The notes: generated by a model not told the origin, from the sequence alone. 64,000 nt of DNA from Stenogyne calaminthoides (GCA_037126765.1 JBBCBC010000007.1:41147394-41211393), one strand, 5' to 3'; counted from the stretch's first letter, positions 47,111-59,620 are shown. Made by a program: numbers and translations.

Positions 47111-47567
47111 GTGCCATGGCTGGTCGATTTCTTTTTCGGGTTATTGTGGGTAAGTTAACTCGACCATAAAATCGGCCATGGCTTGACCTTTGATTCGCCA
47201 TTCGAGGTGCGTACGTGATGTCGAACTGGCCTAGCTCTACAGCCCACTTTAGTAATCTTCCGACTGTATCTGGCTGATGCAAAACTTGGCGTAGCGGGAA
47301 AGTGGTAAGAACTTCGACAGAGTGGTTGAGGAAATAAGACCGTAGTTTGCGAACACTCATAATAAGAGCGTATGCTAGCTTCTCGAGAGGGGGGTAGCGA
47401 AGTTCAGCATCTTTCAATACTTGGCTGACATAATACACAGGCAAGTGGGTCATTTCCTCTGCTCGGACGAGCACAACACTGATCGCGTGCTCGGAGGCGG
47501 CCAGGTACAAATGTAGCTGCTCTCCCGGTATGGGTTTGGACAAAATCTGAGTGTCTGCCAGGTACAA
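46992..47567 (-). pseudogene. Tat-D first RNase H and connection
   Basis: LHLYLAASEHAISVVLV, HLPVYYVSQVLKDAELRYPP and EKLAYALIMSVRKLRSYF match the gypsy RNase H that follows RT. Catalytic residues are decayed, as is usual for this domain in Tat elements. A frameshift lies near 47200. Confidence 0.8.
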
Positions 47568-47631
47568 TTTTAAAGACTCGAAGGCTCTTTGGCAATGGTC
47601 CGTCCATTGAAACCATCCTTTCTTTAAAGCA

Positions 47632-48590
47632 TCAAAGAAATGGCTTACATTTATCTCCGATCCGTGATATGAATTGGTTCAGAGAAGCCAGACATCCCGT
47701 CAGTTTTTGAACTTGCTTCACATTTCTGGGAGCTTGCATGTCGAGTATAGCTTGAATCTTTGATGGATTCGCCTCGATTCCCAGTTGGCTGACCATATGT
47801 CCGAGGAATTTTCCCGAATGTACCCCGAAACTGCATTTCTTTGGGTTTAACTTCATATTATATGCCCGGAGGATATCAAACGTCTGTGTTAGGTGGGTGA
47901 GGTGGTCTTCTTTATGCTCGCTTTTGACCACAATGTCATCGATGTACACCTCGACCGTCCGCCTATGTGTTCGTCAAACCTCTTGTTCACCAGTCTTTGA
48001 TATGTTGCTCCGGCATTCTTTAACCCGAAAGGCATGCGCTTCCAATCGTACATGTTTTTTCCGTTGCAGAACAAGGTGCTTTCCTGATCGTCGGGATGCA
48101 CAGGGATTTGATGGTACCCTGCAAAAGCATCCATGAACGTCATAAGCTCATGCCCCGCAGTGCTATCGACTAGATAATCGATGTGAGGTACGGGAAAATT
48201 ATCTTTGGGGCACGCCTTGTTTAAATGGGTAAAGTCTATGCACAACCTCCAGGTTTCGTTTGGTTTTTGGACGAGCACAGGGTTTGCTAGCCATTCTGGG
48301 CATTTGACTTCCCGGATGATCTTATTGTTGAGCAGCTTTTTAACTTCGGCATCTAGAACCGCGTACTTCTCCGGACCGAACTTTCTTCGTTTCTGAATTA
48401 TTGGGATTTGTGCTGGGTTAATATTGAGATGGTGGCATGCATGCTTAGGATCGATGCCGACCATGTCCTCATGTGACCAAGCGAACACATCCAAATCTGT
48501 TCGGAGATACGAGATCATTTTGGTTCGGAGCGGTTCCGGGAGTTCTGAGCAGATAAAAATTTCTAAGTCTGGCCTGGTCGGGTCAGCCAT
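47632..48590 (-). pseudogene. Tat-D reverse transcriptase
   Basis: 47889-48590 gives KYAVLDAEVKKLLNNKIIRE, WRLCIDFTHLNKACPKD, FMDAFAGYHQIPVHPDD and MPFGLKNAGATYQRL. After one shift, 47632-47949 gives the active site MYIDDIVVKS and LNPKKCSFGVHSGKFLGHMV. All RT motifs are present, with a single shift just before the active site. Confidence 0.9.
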
Positions 48591-48911
48591 GACGGACTCT
48601 AGCTGCTCAATAGGTGTTGCTCATCTTTTCTTTTGTTTCCACCGGGGATCTATGTTCGACCCCCGGTGCTCATCTTCGACCTCCATAGGGTTGAATCCTA
48701 TGCGAGGTTCTAAGTCCTGTAACTCGCGATCAGATTGTCCATTTGGCATATCTATACCCATGGGATCTGGGACCTGACTGACCGCCTCAGGTTCTTTGCT
48801 CACCCGGGGAGTTATGTTTGCTCGGAATGGTGTGTTCGCCCGTTGGCTTGAATCTCTGACTTCCCATATTTGTTCTACCATGTTGACAGTATTTTGTCTT
48901 TTTGGCACGCA

Positions 48912-49244
48912 CTATAGTAAGCAATCTCGAGCTTTTTCCTTATCGCCCTTTATGCTGCCCGTTCCATCGAGAGTAAGAAATTTAAGACAATAGTAGTAAG
49001 TCAAACAAGCTGCCTTAAATTCCTGGATGAACGGGCGACCTAAGAACCCGTTATAGGTAGATGGAGCATCGATGATTACAAAGTCTAGCATTCTAGTTAA
49101 ATTTGATCTCCGGTTTAAAGTTGACTCTACCTCGACTCCTAACCTGATCAGACCATAGGGCCAGGTTATAGATTCCCCGAAACCCATGATGGTGTGATCA
49201 CATGGTTCTATATACATACTTAAATCCCCAACTTGCTTCTCCAT
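48912..49244 (-). pseudogene. Tat-D protease region
   Basis: RMLDFVIIDAPSTYNGFLGRP and KAACLTYYYCLKFLT match the segment downstream of the Tat aspartic protease. The catalytic DxG is expected upstream, near 49250-49400, where frames are short. 48621-48908 is the linker to RT. Confidence 0.75.
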
Positions 49245-49747
49245 TTGGTGCAGAGTGTTAACGAACAGAATGTTCGCATATGCTCGTTAATACGACCGGG
49301 GGCGATGCACCTTCAAACCGAGAAGACGAGCGCTGATGGTTAGAGAGTCATTGTGGGGGGTGATTATGCCGTCGAGATCATCTTCCGAGAACATAATTTG
49401 GTGAGAGGGTGACGTGTTAGCTAATGTGCTCGCCATATTCACCTGATGGATGTCCTGCATGGCGCATCTCCATCTTCTTGCGTCTGTTTGATAGGGAAGG
49501 CACTGGATAGCAACCCCCACATAGGGCCGTGGTTCGGACGGATCATGTTAATTTCTTGTCCCTCCCAACCTTTGTTCGTGGTTGGGGCCCCTTTCTTCGG
49601 TAAATCCAAATTGTCGATGGAATTCCTCGATCATTTGTCGGACACCTCTTCCACCTTCTGCTTTCTCTTACGATCGCTGACCTCTGGCGGGTTTTCTCGC
49701 TTGCGGCTTTTAATATATTGGGCAAGGCGATTTTCCTCATATAATTT
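49245..49747 (-). pseudogene. Tat-D gag C-terminus
   Basis: Follows the zinc-like gag motif in element direction with a basic region (KSRKRENPPE-like in pieces) and shifts. It links to the protease. Confidence 0.5.
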
Positions 49748-51322
49748 CTAGAGCTGTCGCATGAGGTTGCGGTACTCGTCTATATTGTGCCCGATAAACT
49801 CATGAAACGAGCAGAACTTGGAAGGATTTAGATGAGTTTTATCCACGAGAATCTTGGGGGTTTTCCAACATGTCTCGGTCCTTGATGCGGTTATATCTTG
49901 TCTCGGCGAGACCCCGAGAATACTCTGAAGCGCATGTGCCTCGGCCCCTGCTTCAAATGGTTTGAAAGATCCTGGGGGTTTGTACCCTCCTTCGCCTGCT
50001 GGTTTCTTTCCGCAATCACCTTCTGTGCGCCACCTCTTGGCTTTGCTTTCCTTGGCCCGGGTGGAGGTGTCTTGCATCGTTATAATCTTGGTCGCCGCTT
50101 CCGCAGATAAGATATGTTTTGGCCATTCTTGATGCATGGCCTTCCACATGTCCGTATTCGTCGAACCTCCGACTACAAATGAGGATCTTGGCATCCTCTT
50201 CGATGGGAGCCCCATCATACAAACATTTATCGAACCTTTCAACAGATGCACGATCGACTCTCCCTTGAGTTGGGAAAAATGTGCTAACCGTTGCTTCGGG
50301 GCTTGGCGAGCACACATAGATGAGAAATGGGACAGGAATTTCTATCCCAACTGGGCGAAAGACGTGATGGACGCCTTGGGCGGTAGAAACCACCTATGTG
50401 CTCGATCGCCCAAAGTCATGGGGAATGATCGGATCAAGCGTTGCATCGGTGGCACCCATGGCGATCATAAAATCGAGTATTTCTTTGAGGTGAACATGTG
50501 GGTTAGACTTCGATCGAACATAAAGGATTGGTGGTCTGTTCTTTGCCACTTTTTCTTGTACTTTTTGCCATGATCGGCCGGTGTTAATGGCGAAAGCAAG
50601 GCATTATGCCCTTGCTTGGAGTCCTTTCGTTGTGGCGAATCGGCTGTAAACCCTCGATTACTTTACGCATTTTGCAAATTTAAGTGGGCCGACGGACTTG
50701 GATCGGGGTTGTGTCCCATCACGGGACCGAAGTCGGGGCTCACGATAGGGCGGTCCCCTTTCCATGTTAAATCCTTGACTACCCAATCGATGATGGATAG
50801 ACAATTTAGTTCCGGCCGATTTTTGTTGTTCTGCCGTCTTTTCGGGATGTAGGCGTCGTGAGGAGAAGGGCCACATGTTAAATCGGTTGTTCCCTCCCCG
50901 GATCACGCGCCCTATATGATCCCGATTAGGTCTTTAACGAAGAGCCTCAAACGTCAAAACCCGATTATGCGGACACTTGAGGCCGCTTTCGTCGTCCGGC
51001 TATATCAACGGCCTTTTTGTTGGCTTTGCTTCGCGTAGCTTTCATCTTAACTTGCTCGCTATCGGTGTATCGCGGCGTCGATCATCATCATCTTGAACTT
51101 TCAACTTGGCGAACTCCTTTTTCGCCCCTCTCTTTTCGTGCTCGCAACAAGAAAGTGATGGCCTTTGTTGTAACCATCGGATCGCTGGCAATATCTTCAA
51201 GATTGATGGTTTCCACGGTCTCGATTTTTAGGTGAGGTCGATCTTTGAGCCTCTTTTCGAGCGTGAGGTCGGCTTTGTCCCGACCTCTCCATCTGAGTAT
51301 TCCTAGATTGAGGCATCATATT
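49748..51322 (-). pseudogene. Tat-D gag
   Basis: The open part (49748-50317) ends FCSFHEFIGHNIDEYRNLMRQL, the conserved Tat gag zinc-like motif C-X2-H-X4-H. Toward the N-terminus (50400-51322) the frame breaks repeatedly. A plausible start is the ATG near 51322. In that broken part CAG/CTG triplets are nearly absent: two in 50881-51300 against fourteen in 46501-46920 of the same element. Confidence 0.75.
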
Positions 51323-51374
51323 TCTTTTTTCTGCCTCGATTTTTTAGGATTATGTATGGGCTAGTTTTTTCTAC

Positions 51375-51392
51375 CCTTCTTTTAGCGCCAAT
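51375..51392 (-). other. primer binding site region of Tat-D
   Basis: On the minus strand attggcgctaaaagaag directly follows the LTR. Tat elements usually have ATTGGCGCCGTCTGTGG here, so the site is degenerate after the first eight bases. Confidence 0.5.
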
Positions 51393-52527
51393 TGTTGCAA
51401 GTCGTTTTTTAATGAGAATTCTATGTGGCTAATTTTAAAACAACTCACAAACAAAATAAGTACGTGTACAATATTACAGTAAATAACAAGAAATTGTTGA
51501 CCCAGTTCATCAATTAATGACTACTCTGGGGGCATTCCATGCCAGGGATGTTATATTGCGAGGTTTAAGTATACAGTACACAATATTACTCGTGGTGAAA
51601 ACTTCGTTCTATGTAAGATGGTGATTTGGAGGATATGTGTAAGTACTTGGGAATTTTTCTGAACCTTTCTTTTGTTATTTTTGGGCCTATTTATAGGCTT
51701 TGGACGAGCTGGTGGTGTCCTGGCTAGCACGAGCTGGCGATTTCTTAACATGCACGAATCTATATGGTGTTGCCACATTTTCTGTTTGTACTTCTTTGGT
51801 TGACATTTGTCTTTACTTGCTCGAGAAGTATTCGACTTGTCATCCAGGTGGTGATGGTGGCGTCGTGGGTGACCCGATTCTTGTGCTCGCCTGGTGGTTA
51901 TTCGCACTCATGAGGCTCGGCCCTTGTGGTCGTTCATTGGGCATAGCCGCAAACCAAACACCACGGCCTTGATTCTATGCTCGCCCTAGGGGGCGAGCAC
52001 ACTCTTCTGCTCTCCACTCTTCCGGACCTCTGTTAACCATGTACGTGTGCTTGCTCCTGATAGGTTACTTTGCTTGCCTGGAAAACGTTGTTGTAAATCA
52101 AATGCTTTGGTTCTTGCTGTTTGCTAGCCTTCGGAGGCAAGCGTGTCCTCCCTCCTCTGTTCGTCTGGGTTTCGTCTCTCCTTCTCTGTTCATCCGGGCT
52201 TCGTCTTTCCTTCTCTGTTCGTCTAGTTTTCATCTTTCCTTCTCTGTTCGTCTGGTTTTCTGCTCGATCATTACCCGTGTTTGCCTGTCTTATTGAATGG
52301 TCACTAGGTTGCCGGGAGAGCAAAACTTTTGCAGTATGATGGCTTCTGGCACCCAGCACCCTCTGGTCGCCTAAACTGGTGTGCTCCTGGCGAGCACAGA
52401 TGGATGAGCGGGATGTGTATCCAACTGGTGAGCACTTGTCTGATGGGCTAGCGGGCACCTTTGTTTTACTGGCCCACGTGTTCGTCGAGTGAGCACGTGG
52501 CAGGAAAGATTATTTATGTGCACAACG
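51393..52527 (-). repeat. 5' LTR of Tat-D
   Basis: 1135 bp, starting TGTTGCAAGTCG on the plus strand and ending GTGCACAACG. The last base should be A as in the other LTR. It contains the ~405 bp lost from the left LTR and the same ctccttctctgttc minisatellite (about 52150-52260). GACCT follows. Confidence 0.9.
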
Positions 52528-53224
52528 GACCTACAGGAGGATAAATTCTTCAGCACTGAACCAGGAAGAATTAGACCTCAGTGATTCGTTATTTCTTAAT
52601 CTTCGTTCCTTAAATAGGATCGTGTGTGGTTAGTAATTATTGCTTTGACTTATGACGGGTAGAGAATCAATGAGATTCAATACTTTATATCTTGGGCAAT
52701 ATTACTGGTCACATGCGATTGCTAAGATTTAATACGAAGAATCGTGTGCGAGTACGCTCGTTTGATTTGCCCCCTTGGGAGGTTCATAAGATTTATCATA
52801 CCAAATCTTGCAAGTGGAATTTGTTTCAAGTATGGATAATAATGTTGAACCGTTCCTTGACCAAGGACAAAAGATATTAATTAATGGAAAGTTATTTCAG
52901 TGGCTTGAATTAATTAATGGGCTAGATAATCTTAAACACGGGAAATAATAACCGGGAGCCATATTAACAGTAATATGGGTTAAGATGGATAGTGCAATAT
53001 TAATTATGTAGTGGGATTAATTAATATTTATGGGCTTGAACAATATTGTGGCTCAATATTAGATATTCAAAGTCCATTAGAAGGTCCAATCTTAATTCTC
53101 CTAAAGGCCTCTCAAGTAGCCCAAAGATAAAGTCCAATAACTGAAAAAGGTGTTTAAAATAAAATAAATTATTGTTGCCTAATTTTCCTAATATTTCGAA
53201 AATAATAAATAAAAGAGGGAGAAA
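52528..53224 (+). repeat. Copia-C-family LTR, right part, truncated
   Basis: Resumes the LTR broken at 36070 (ggacctacaggaggataaat) and follows it to agagggagaaa, about position 1040 of 1854. The 3' end and target duplication are missing, so a deletion joined it to 53225. Confidence 0.9.
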
Positions 53225-54700
53225 CAAAGTTAAGTTGGTTTACAACCATCAAGCGGAGACACTACGTGTCCCTATAAAAGTCCCGTTGAATGTAGATCCG
53301 AGCAAAAGTCTTTGGTCTTAAATACCCATTGGAACGAAATCCCCGGCTTACTTTTAATTTCGATGGAAGACATCGTTTCAATCTAATGAAAAACCATATT
53401 TTAGTGAGGAACATTTTAGAGGCGGGGTATTAATTGCTTAACGAGATCCAACATGTTAATCTACATCACATTTGAGCAATTATTGGGCGCCGCCTACCCA
53501 AACATGATATATACGGACCAACAAATATTTGGGCGCCGTCTACCCAAACAATTAATACGGTCCGACAATTATTGGGCGCCGCCTACCCAAACAATTATAA
53601 TGCGGACGTAAAATGCGTTAACAGAATATAAAACACGTTAACTAAGTGGGAATTAATAACTCGTTTAATTCTCTAAACCATAATTTTAAAATCTAATTTT
53701 AAGATTAAGTTTAATAATTAAATTTATAATTAATATTAGCCTTTAATTAATCCAATTAATTAAGTCTGTCATTAGTCCAACTAATACATTTTATTAAAAC
53801 CCAAATTTTATTAATTCTAACGAATTAAATCCAATTTAATTTCAATTAATAAATATGGGGGCTCAAGTGCAATTTCTAAAATTGCACGGAGGGGCCTATT
53901 TGAAATCCACTTTGTAAAATAGCCCTCCCTCATCACTGCCCAAGACTTTTTCCAATCGGGACAATTCAAAACCAACAGTTCAAAAACCCAGTTCGTCAGA
54001 TTTAATCCAATTAATCATAAGAACAATCAACCTTTGGAATTCAGTTTCTTAAGATTACTCGAAATAGTCCAACCAGTTCGAACAAACAGAAAACCAAAAT
54101 CTGCAAAATTCAAGTTGCACAGAACCAAAACAGGGAACAAGCAACAAGCAAAGGCAAGCATCGGTGCAAGCAGGCGACTCGCCACAGCCGCTGGGCGCGT
54201 GCTGGTGACTCGTCGATGCACTCCGAGCAATCAGGATACCAACACTCATCGTCCCAAATCAAATCGGAGATGTGAGTTGCAGATCGGGGCGAAACGGCGG
54301 AAACGACATCGGCGCTCGCGAATCAAAGCGAGTTAGACAGACCCACGAGCGAAACGGCTCGAAATTCGCAGCGCCGCTGCCCCTCGTGGTGGCATGCCAT
54401 CGCGAGGCTCGTCGGAGTAGGGGCTTCGCCCAATCGAATCATCAAACGAAAATGAGAGTAAGGTCGTCTACATCGAGACTCACCGGGCAACGCCGCCATG
54501 CGAAGGGAGGTACGATTCGGCTCGCATCGTCACGAATCCAATCCGCTTGAAATCGGGTCGACGTGACATCGCGAGGCCAGCGCGAGTCACTCGGCTTCGC
54601 CGCTGACTCATTCATGATGACGGATGCACACGGGGACGAAAAAACGGCGTCGGAGCGAGGCGGTGGTGGCGGATGTGGTTTTCTTAGAAAACCTTAATCT
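53225..54700 (-). other. probable Copia-A leader, with 45-bp repeats and a GC-rich block
   Basis: Lies between Copia-A gag and its 5' LTR. On the minus strand it would be the leader. It holds three ~45-bp units containing ttgggcgccgcctacccaaa (about 53470-53610) and a G/C-rich block (54170-54680). No coding similarity seen. The assignment rests on position and orientation only. Confidence 0.45.
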
Positions 54701-55620
54701 CGCAAAGGGGATGAAGTATACCAGCGAAAAGGGGAACGTCCTTTTTGGTTTTTGGGGGCCCCCATATCCAAGATAGCCTGCACCTTGGCTGGGTTTGCTT
54801 CAATCCCCCGCTTGCTGACCAGGTGCCCTAGGAACTTCCCTGATTCCACTCCGAAGTTGCACTTTTTCGGGTTGAGTTTCATATTGAACTTCCTGAGTAT
54901 CTCGAAAGCTTGCGCCAGATGAGCCAAATGGTCTTCCTTTTTTAGACTCTTCAAGACAATGTCGTCAACGTACACCTCCACCGACTTGCCTATTTGCTCA
55001 ACAAACATATGATTGACCAGCCTTTGATACGTTGCCCCGGCGTTCTTCAAACCAAAAGGCATTCTCTATTGCCCTGACTTCCGCCTTTAGGCGACGCTTT
55101 GATGAGGAGGCCGGAGAAAGGCCCCCTATCGTGGCAAGGGGCGAGATGGTGTGGATGAAGCGACCTCCTGTGCCCTCTGGTATGGGTGGCACAGGCAGCT
55201 CGCCCTGTGCGGCCACTATCACGGGCTCTCTTTGCACCCGATCTCCCAGCCCGGGTTGGCGGTCATGCTGTCGACCTTGCCCCCCCTGATTATCTGCCTG
55301 AGGATTCTTGACAAACTCATCCAGCCGACCATCTTCATAAAGCTTCCACAAGCGCTTCAAGCGGATCTACGACACTTTCGGCGGGTGTAGTGTCCCTCTC
55401 TGGTCATGATAGTGGCAATACTTGTTAGGGTTTCTTGGCTTTTGTCTTTTCATGGGGCGGGGTGCTCGCAACATGTCTAAATCCCTGGATCTGGGTATAA
55501 ACGTTACCAGGTGTCATACCCGAGCCTCTATCGGCTTTCACCTGGAATGGACTCCTCAAATGGTTTGAAGTCACCTGTGTCTTATAATGACCCCGATTTT
55601 CTTGGAACCTTTCTTGGGCT
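54700..55620 (-). pseudogene. Tat-E2 fragment: gag joined directly to mid-RT
   Basis: 54694-55062 gives MPFGLKNAGATYQRLVNHMF, the active site VYVDDIVLKS and LNPKKCNFGVESGKFLGHLV. Directly upstream on the minus strand is gag (LWKLYEDGRLDEFVKNP, PVPPIPEGTGGRFIHTISPL). The gag C-terminus, protease and first half of RT are absent, and the joint lies at 55062/55063. The same joint exists at about 60900. Frames are well preserved here. Confidence 0.8.
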
Positions 55621-57965
55621 CCGTCTGTGCTCTCCGTCCAAGGTATGTCGCGGGGACTTAAATCAGATGTACAAAGGTTCCCCGGGATGTGCATTTTATG
55701 TACCAACCCCGACGAAAAGCCCAGCCGTCGACCTCCTCCGGAATGATTCTTTGTGAATGAGTCTTCCATGTTGGTCGGTATTAGATTTCCATTGCACCCG
55801 ACCCATTTCCCATCTATTTGCGGCACGGAATGTGAGCCTCACGCAGATCACCCCAATGGGTGGAATTACATCATCTCCACCATGGTCGTTTTTGGGCGGG
55901 CCAGTGAAAAAAGACTACCTAATCTGGAGAGATATCTCACGTGATGTCACCCGTTGCTTTCCGTAGGCTATCACGCTTATCTTGACCAGTGAAGCAAAAG
56001 AGCTCGTGAGTGGGATTATGAATAAGGTTGACGGGTGACACCAAAAATGGTGGTTTGTAGGAGGAACATGGGGAGTCGGTGGCCCTTCCAAACCTTATCC
56101 ATTAGAGTTCCTACAGTTATGCGTCCCGTGTTGAAAATGGTACCATTAATATTTTTGTGCTCGATTATCTTGATCTAATTCTTTTCTCGTCTTACGAGTT
56201 TCGCCCGACCTTCGAGCTATATTGGGACTTTCTCAAAGGCATTCAAGGAGGTTGAGACACACCCCCTAGTTGGCGAGGCGTTAATTTGTTGAACTCCGAG
56301 CTCGACCGCTTCTGGTTTGATTGTATACTTACCCTCGCCACTTGAGGATTCCCTGTAAGTCTCGACCGCATCTTTTCAAGTGTATTTCACGATTTCGCTC
56401 TAAATGTTCTGTTTTATGTTAGATTCGGAGATCCCGATCTACCGTCGTCGGCCCTCTGCCTCCAAGATGGCCTCGCGACCTCGATCAGTACTCGGCTCCA
56501 TGAGGCGTCTGCCCGCTCTTACTACCGCCCGGGGGACATTCGATTCGGACTCCTCCCCGCCGCTTTGCAAAAAGCAAGAAGAAAGTTTCGAACCCACCAC
56601 CGTGACTGGTGAGAGACCTCCCAAGAGGGCGCGAGCTGAACCTGGCACGCACCGATCCACGTCAAGTTGGGGTGCTGGAAGGGTGGCTCCCAGCCCGACA
56701 CCTTTGCCGACTTCTTCCCGGGAGGGAGGTCGCCATCCGGAGGACGATTCCTAGATTGGTTGGGATGAGGAGAGGATGAAGAGGTAGGCCGTTTGCAACT
56801 CTTAATGAATTTACCTCAAAACCGGGACCAAATTTAATATATTTGTTCCTCCTTGTTGCGCCAGAGGCGACGGCGCAGCAAGTTCTCACCGGAGGTGCCG
56901 AGCTTCCCGAGATCCCCGATTCCCCACGCCAGAGGGCACGCCTCGAGATTGGCCCGCTACTTGAGCGGACGCGCTGCCGCATGGACGAAGGATGATCATC
57001 ACTCTCCCGCCTGCCGCCAACAAGTCAGGCAACATGTATTCTGTTGTTGTCCACTCCTTGAAGGCCGCCTCTACATGGAAAAGGCTCGAGCCCAATCCGA
57101 GCCAGAGCCTCCAAACCAGAGAAGGCCTGTGATAACCTCCGAGCAAGCGAATCACCGAGGATGCAGCGAGGTGCAGAAGAACCGGAGGTCGCTATACGAC
57201 TGCCAAGAGGGTCTTGGAGCTCGAGGGAGAGCTAAGGAAGTCGAGAGATCGCCGGGAGGAGAAGGAGGCCGACCCGAATGGTTATGGAGCCGATCTCAGA
57301 AGGATGTAGAGGTTTGAGAAGTCGCCGCCAAATACGAACACTTTAAGGTGTCAAAGAGCGTATCGTTAACTTCGCCATGCCGGGCGGCTAGGGCGCTTAT
57401 CCGAGCCGTTTCCGGCTAAGAACCCCGCCGGGCCGACCTCTCCGACATTATGACCGAAATAACATCGCCACGCTTCGATTTCCCCCGCCCGACATTGTGC
57501 CGAGATTAAAGATCCGGAAGATCCGCATTGATTTGTCCTCTTCCCTAATCGAAGTCGGATCGTGCACCCCACACCCGATCCAGATAAGACCACGGTAGGA
57601 GACTCGAGGGTGCTCCCGAAGAGCAGCCCTGGCCGGCCTCTGGGGAGGTGTTTACCACCCCAAGATCCGGGCCGGGCCGCCACACCCCCCAAAATAAGTT
57701 ATTCAAAGAACAATTAGGTGGGCGACCTTTGAACATAGTTAGTGGTCTGGCGATGGGATTCTTGATCGTTCTTAAGAATGATGACATCAAGAATCCCGAT
57801 AAGAAAAAGGAGATTGAGAAGTTGTTGAACCCAAACTCCAACAATACTTTTAATCAGCATGCCTTAAAGATGGAAGTCGTCTGCCAGTCGTGGCTATTGG
57901 GTTGTTGTAAAACATCTGTCGTCAGTTATCATGATGTATCTTGGTTTCCGCCTTATGTAATCTAG
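55621..57965 (+). pseudogene. Tat-E opposite-strand gene (PF04195-like)
   Basis: Opposite in direction to the Tat-E pol. 55753-55944 gives VGIRFPLHPTHFPSIC and PNGWNYIISTMVVFG, the conserved core of the 'putative gypsy type transposon' family. Further pieces follow at 56404-56754 (Pro/Ser/Arg-rich), 56853-57317 and 57648-57965 (ending SVVSYHDVSWFPPYVI). Frames are broken throughout. Function unknown. Confidence 0.6.
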
Positions 57966-58472
57966 CCTTCGGGCTCTTATAATGTCTACGACCTTCCGCT
58001 TGTTGTCATTAATGAAATCGCCTTTTTCTTTCCTTTATTGTGCCGACCTTATTTCCTTATGCGACTATAATCTGTGCGTATGTTCATTTGTCTTATTGGC
58101 ATTGCGATTTTAGATTGAACCTCGCTTAGTCGTCTTATAAAGTTAGGGGAGGATCACACCGCAAGGGGTGGCGATCTCGCCGCAAATATGTCGAAAGTCG
58201 TTCCCGGGGGAGGTCGATGTTTCATCTATGCGACCTCCCTGGGTTTAAACACATGAATTGTGAAAAAAAAAATTTAACTCATTATTATTATTTCGCGCGA
58301 AAGTTTACAAGTACCTTTGGCCTCGACCCTCTTGATAGTATCTCTTCGGATGAGATCGTTCCACGAATCTTGGCCGAAAATATCCCGGTTCTCGAGCTCG
58401 TATGCCCGTTGGATAATACTCGGCGACCTTGTATGGTCCTTCCCATTTGGTCCGAAAAACTCCTTTGGTTAC
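57966..58472. other. Tat-E spacer
   Basis: Linker between the opposite-strand gene and the integrase. No domain seen. 57930-57960 (tcttggtttccgccttatgt) resembles 38440-38460 in element F. Confidence 0.4.
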
Positions 58473-59620
58473 TCAGAGAGTCTTCTTCGGGACCGGTCGC
58501 TTTGAATTTTTGGTCGCGACTTTAGAGTTGTAGTATTTTTTCTTTGTTGCTTGTATCTCGCATTTTTGGATACTGTACTCTAATCGCTTCTCTTGAAAGC
58601 AAGTCTGGGTTTTACGGCGAGGCCTCATCGTTCTTGATCGGTCGCGATCTGCGAGGTTCTGAGTTTGGAATTCGACCTCTGCGGGTATGGCTGCTTCGAG
58701 CGAAATGCCATCGAATAAGGGGTCTCTCCGGTCGAATTTTGGCGGTCGCTTACAGATGACCACGATCTGTCCGGTAATTCATTTTGGCCCTCTTCCTTTT
58801 CCTCCCTCAATATTGGTTTTGAGTGTGCTTGATGATCTTGTTCCACTTCCGACTTGACCGTTTGGTGAGGGTGATAAGGGGTAGAGAAAAAAGCTTAGTG
58901 ATTTTCCATTTTAAAAAACTATCGATCTTATGACCATCGAATCGCTTCCCATTATCGGATATAATTGCTTACGGTAGTTGAATCTGCGGATGATGTTTCG
59001 CCATATGAATTTGATGACGTGATCACGATCTATGGTCGCCAAAGCCTCGACCTCGACCCATTTTGTGAAGTAATCTCTTTGCGACTAGGGGCTTGGTGAA
59101 CAACCCATTTGGTAATGGCGATGATATCAATCCCCACAAAAGGCGAGGGATCGGGGATCTTTGGTGAGTTCCTCGGTCACGACCTTGATTGATGGTGCGT
59201 GTATTTGACATTTGTGGCATTTTCGCGAAAACCATGGCATCGACCTTTAAAGTTGGCGATAATACCCCTGTCTGCGTCATCTTATGAAGCGGCGGCCCCC
59301 TCAAAGGTGGTTTCCGCATACCCCCTATCGTGAATATCTTGCGGGATAGCACGCCCTTGCTCGGGGTAACACGCCGGAGCGGTGGTATCTTGAAGCCTCG
59401 CTTATATAGTTAGTTACCAACCAATGTGTACCTTCGCCCTTTAGTTGCAATTTCTTTGCACGAATTATGTCGGTTGGTAATGCCCCATCATCAAGTAGTC
59501 GATTATGGGGTCATCCGGCTTAAACTTCGGTGTGTCAGGCAAAGCGGCTTGTTGTGTTAGCGATGGAGGGTGGGAGAGTTTTGTGATGGTGACATCCATC
59601 ATCTCTGCTTGGTCCCTCCG
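58473..59620 (-). pseudogene. Tat-E1 integrase, heavily degraded
   Basis: Fragments such as STGETPYSMAF and AAIPAEVEFQT near 58625-58763 match the integrase C-terminal part also seen in Tat-D. 59023-59352 covers the zinc and core parts in shifting frames. Catalytic residues cannot be assigned. Confidence 0.6.

Larger units (their letters stand above)
36071..52527 (-). mobile_element. Tat-D, Ty3/gypsy (Tat lineage) element
   Basis: A minus-strand Tat-type element inside the Copia-C LTR, with the duplication GACCT at 36066-36070 and 52528-52532. Order from the right: LTR, PBS, gag, protease, RT, RNase H, a second RNase H, integrase, an opposite-strand gene, polypurine tract, LTR. Element F (38063-43424) sits inside the opposite-strand gene. 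Without F it is about 11.1 kb, normal for the lineage. Pol is mostly open with a few shifts. Confidence 0.9.
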
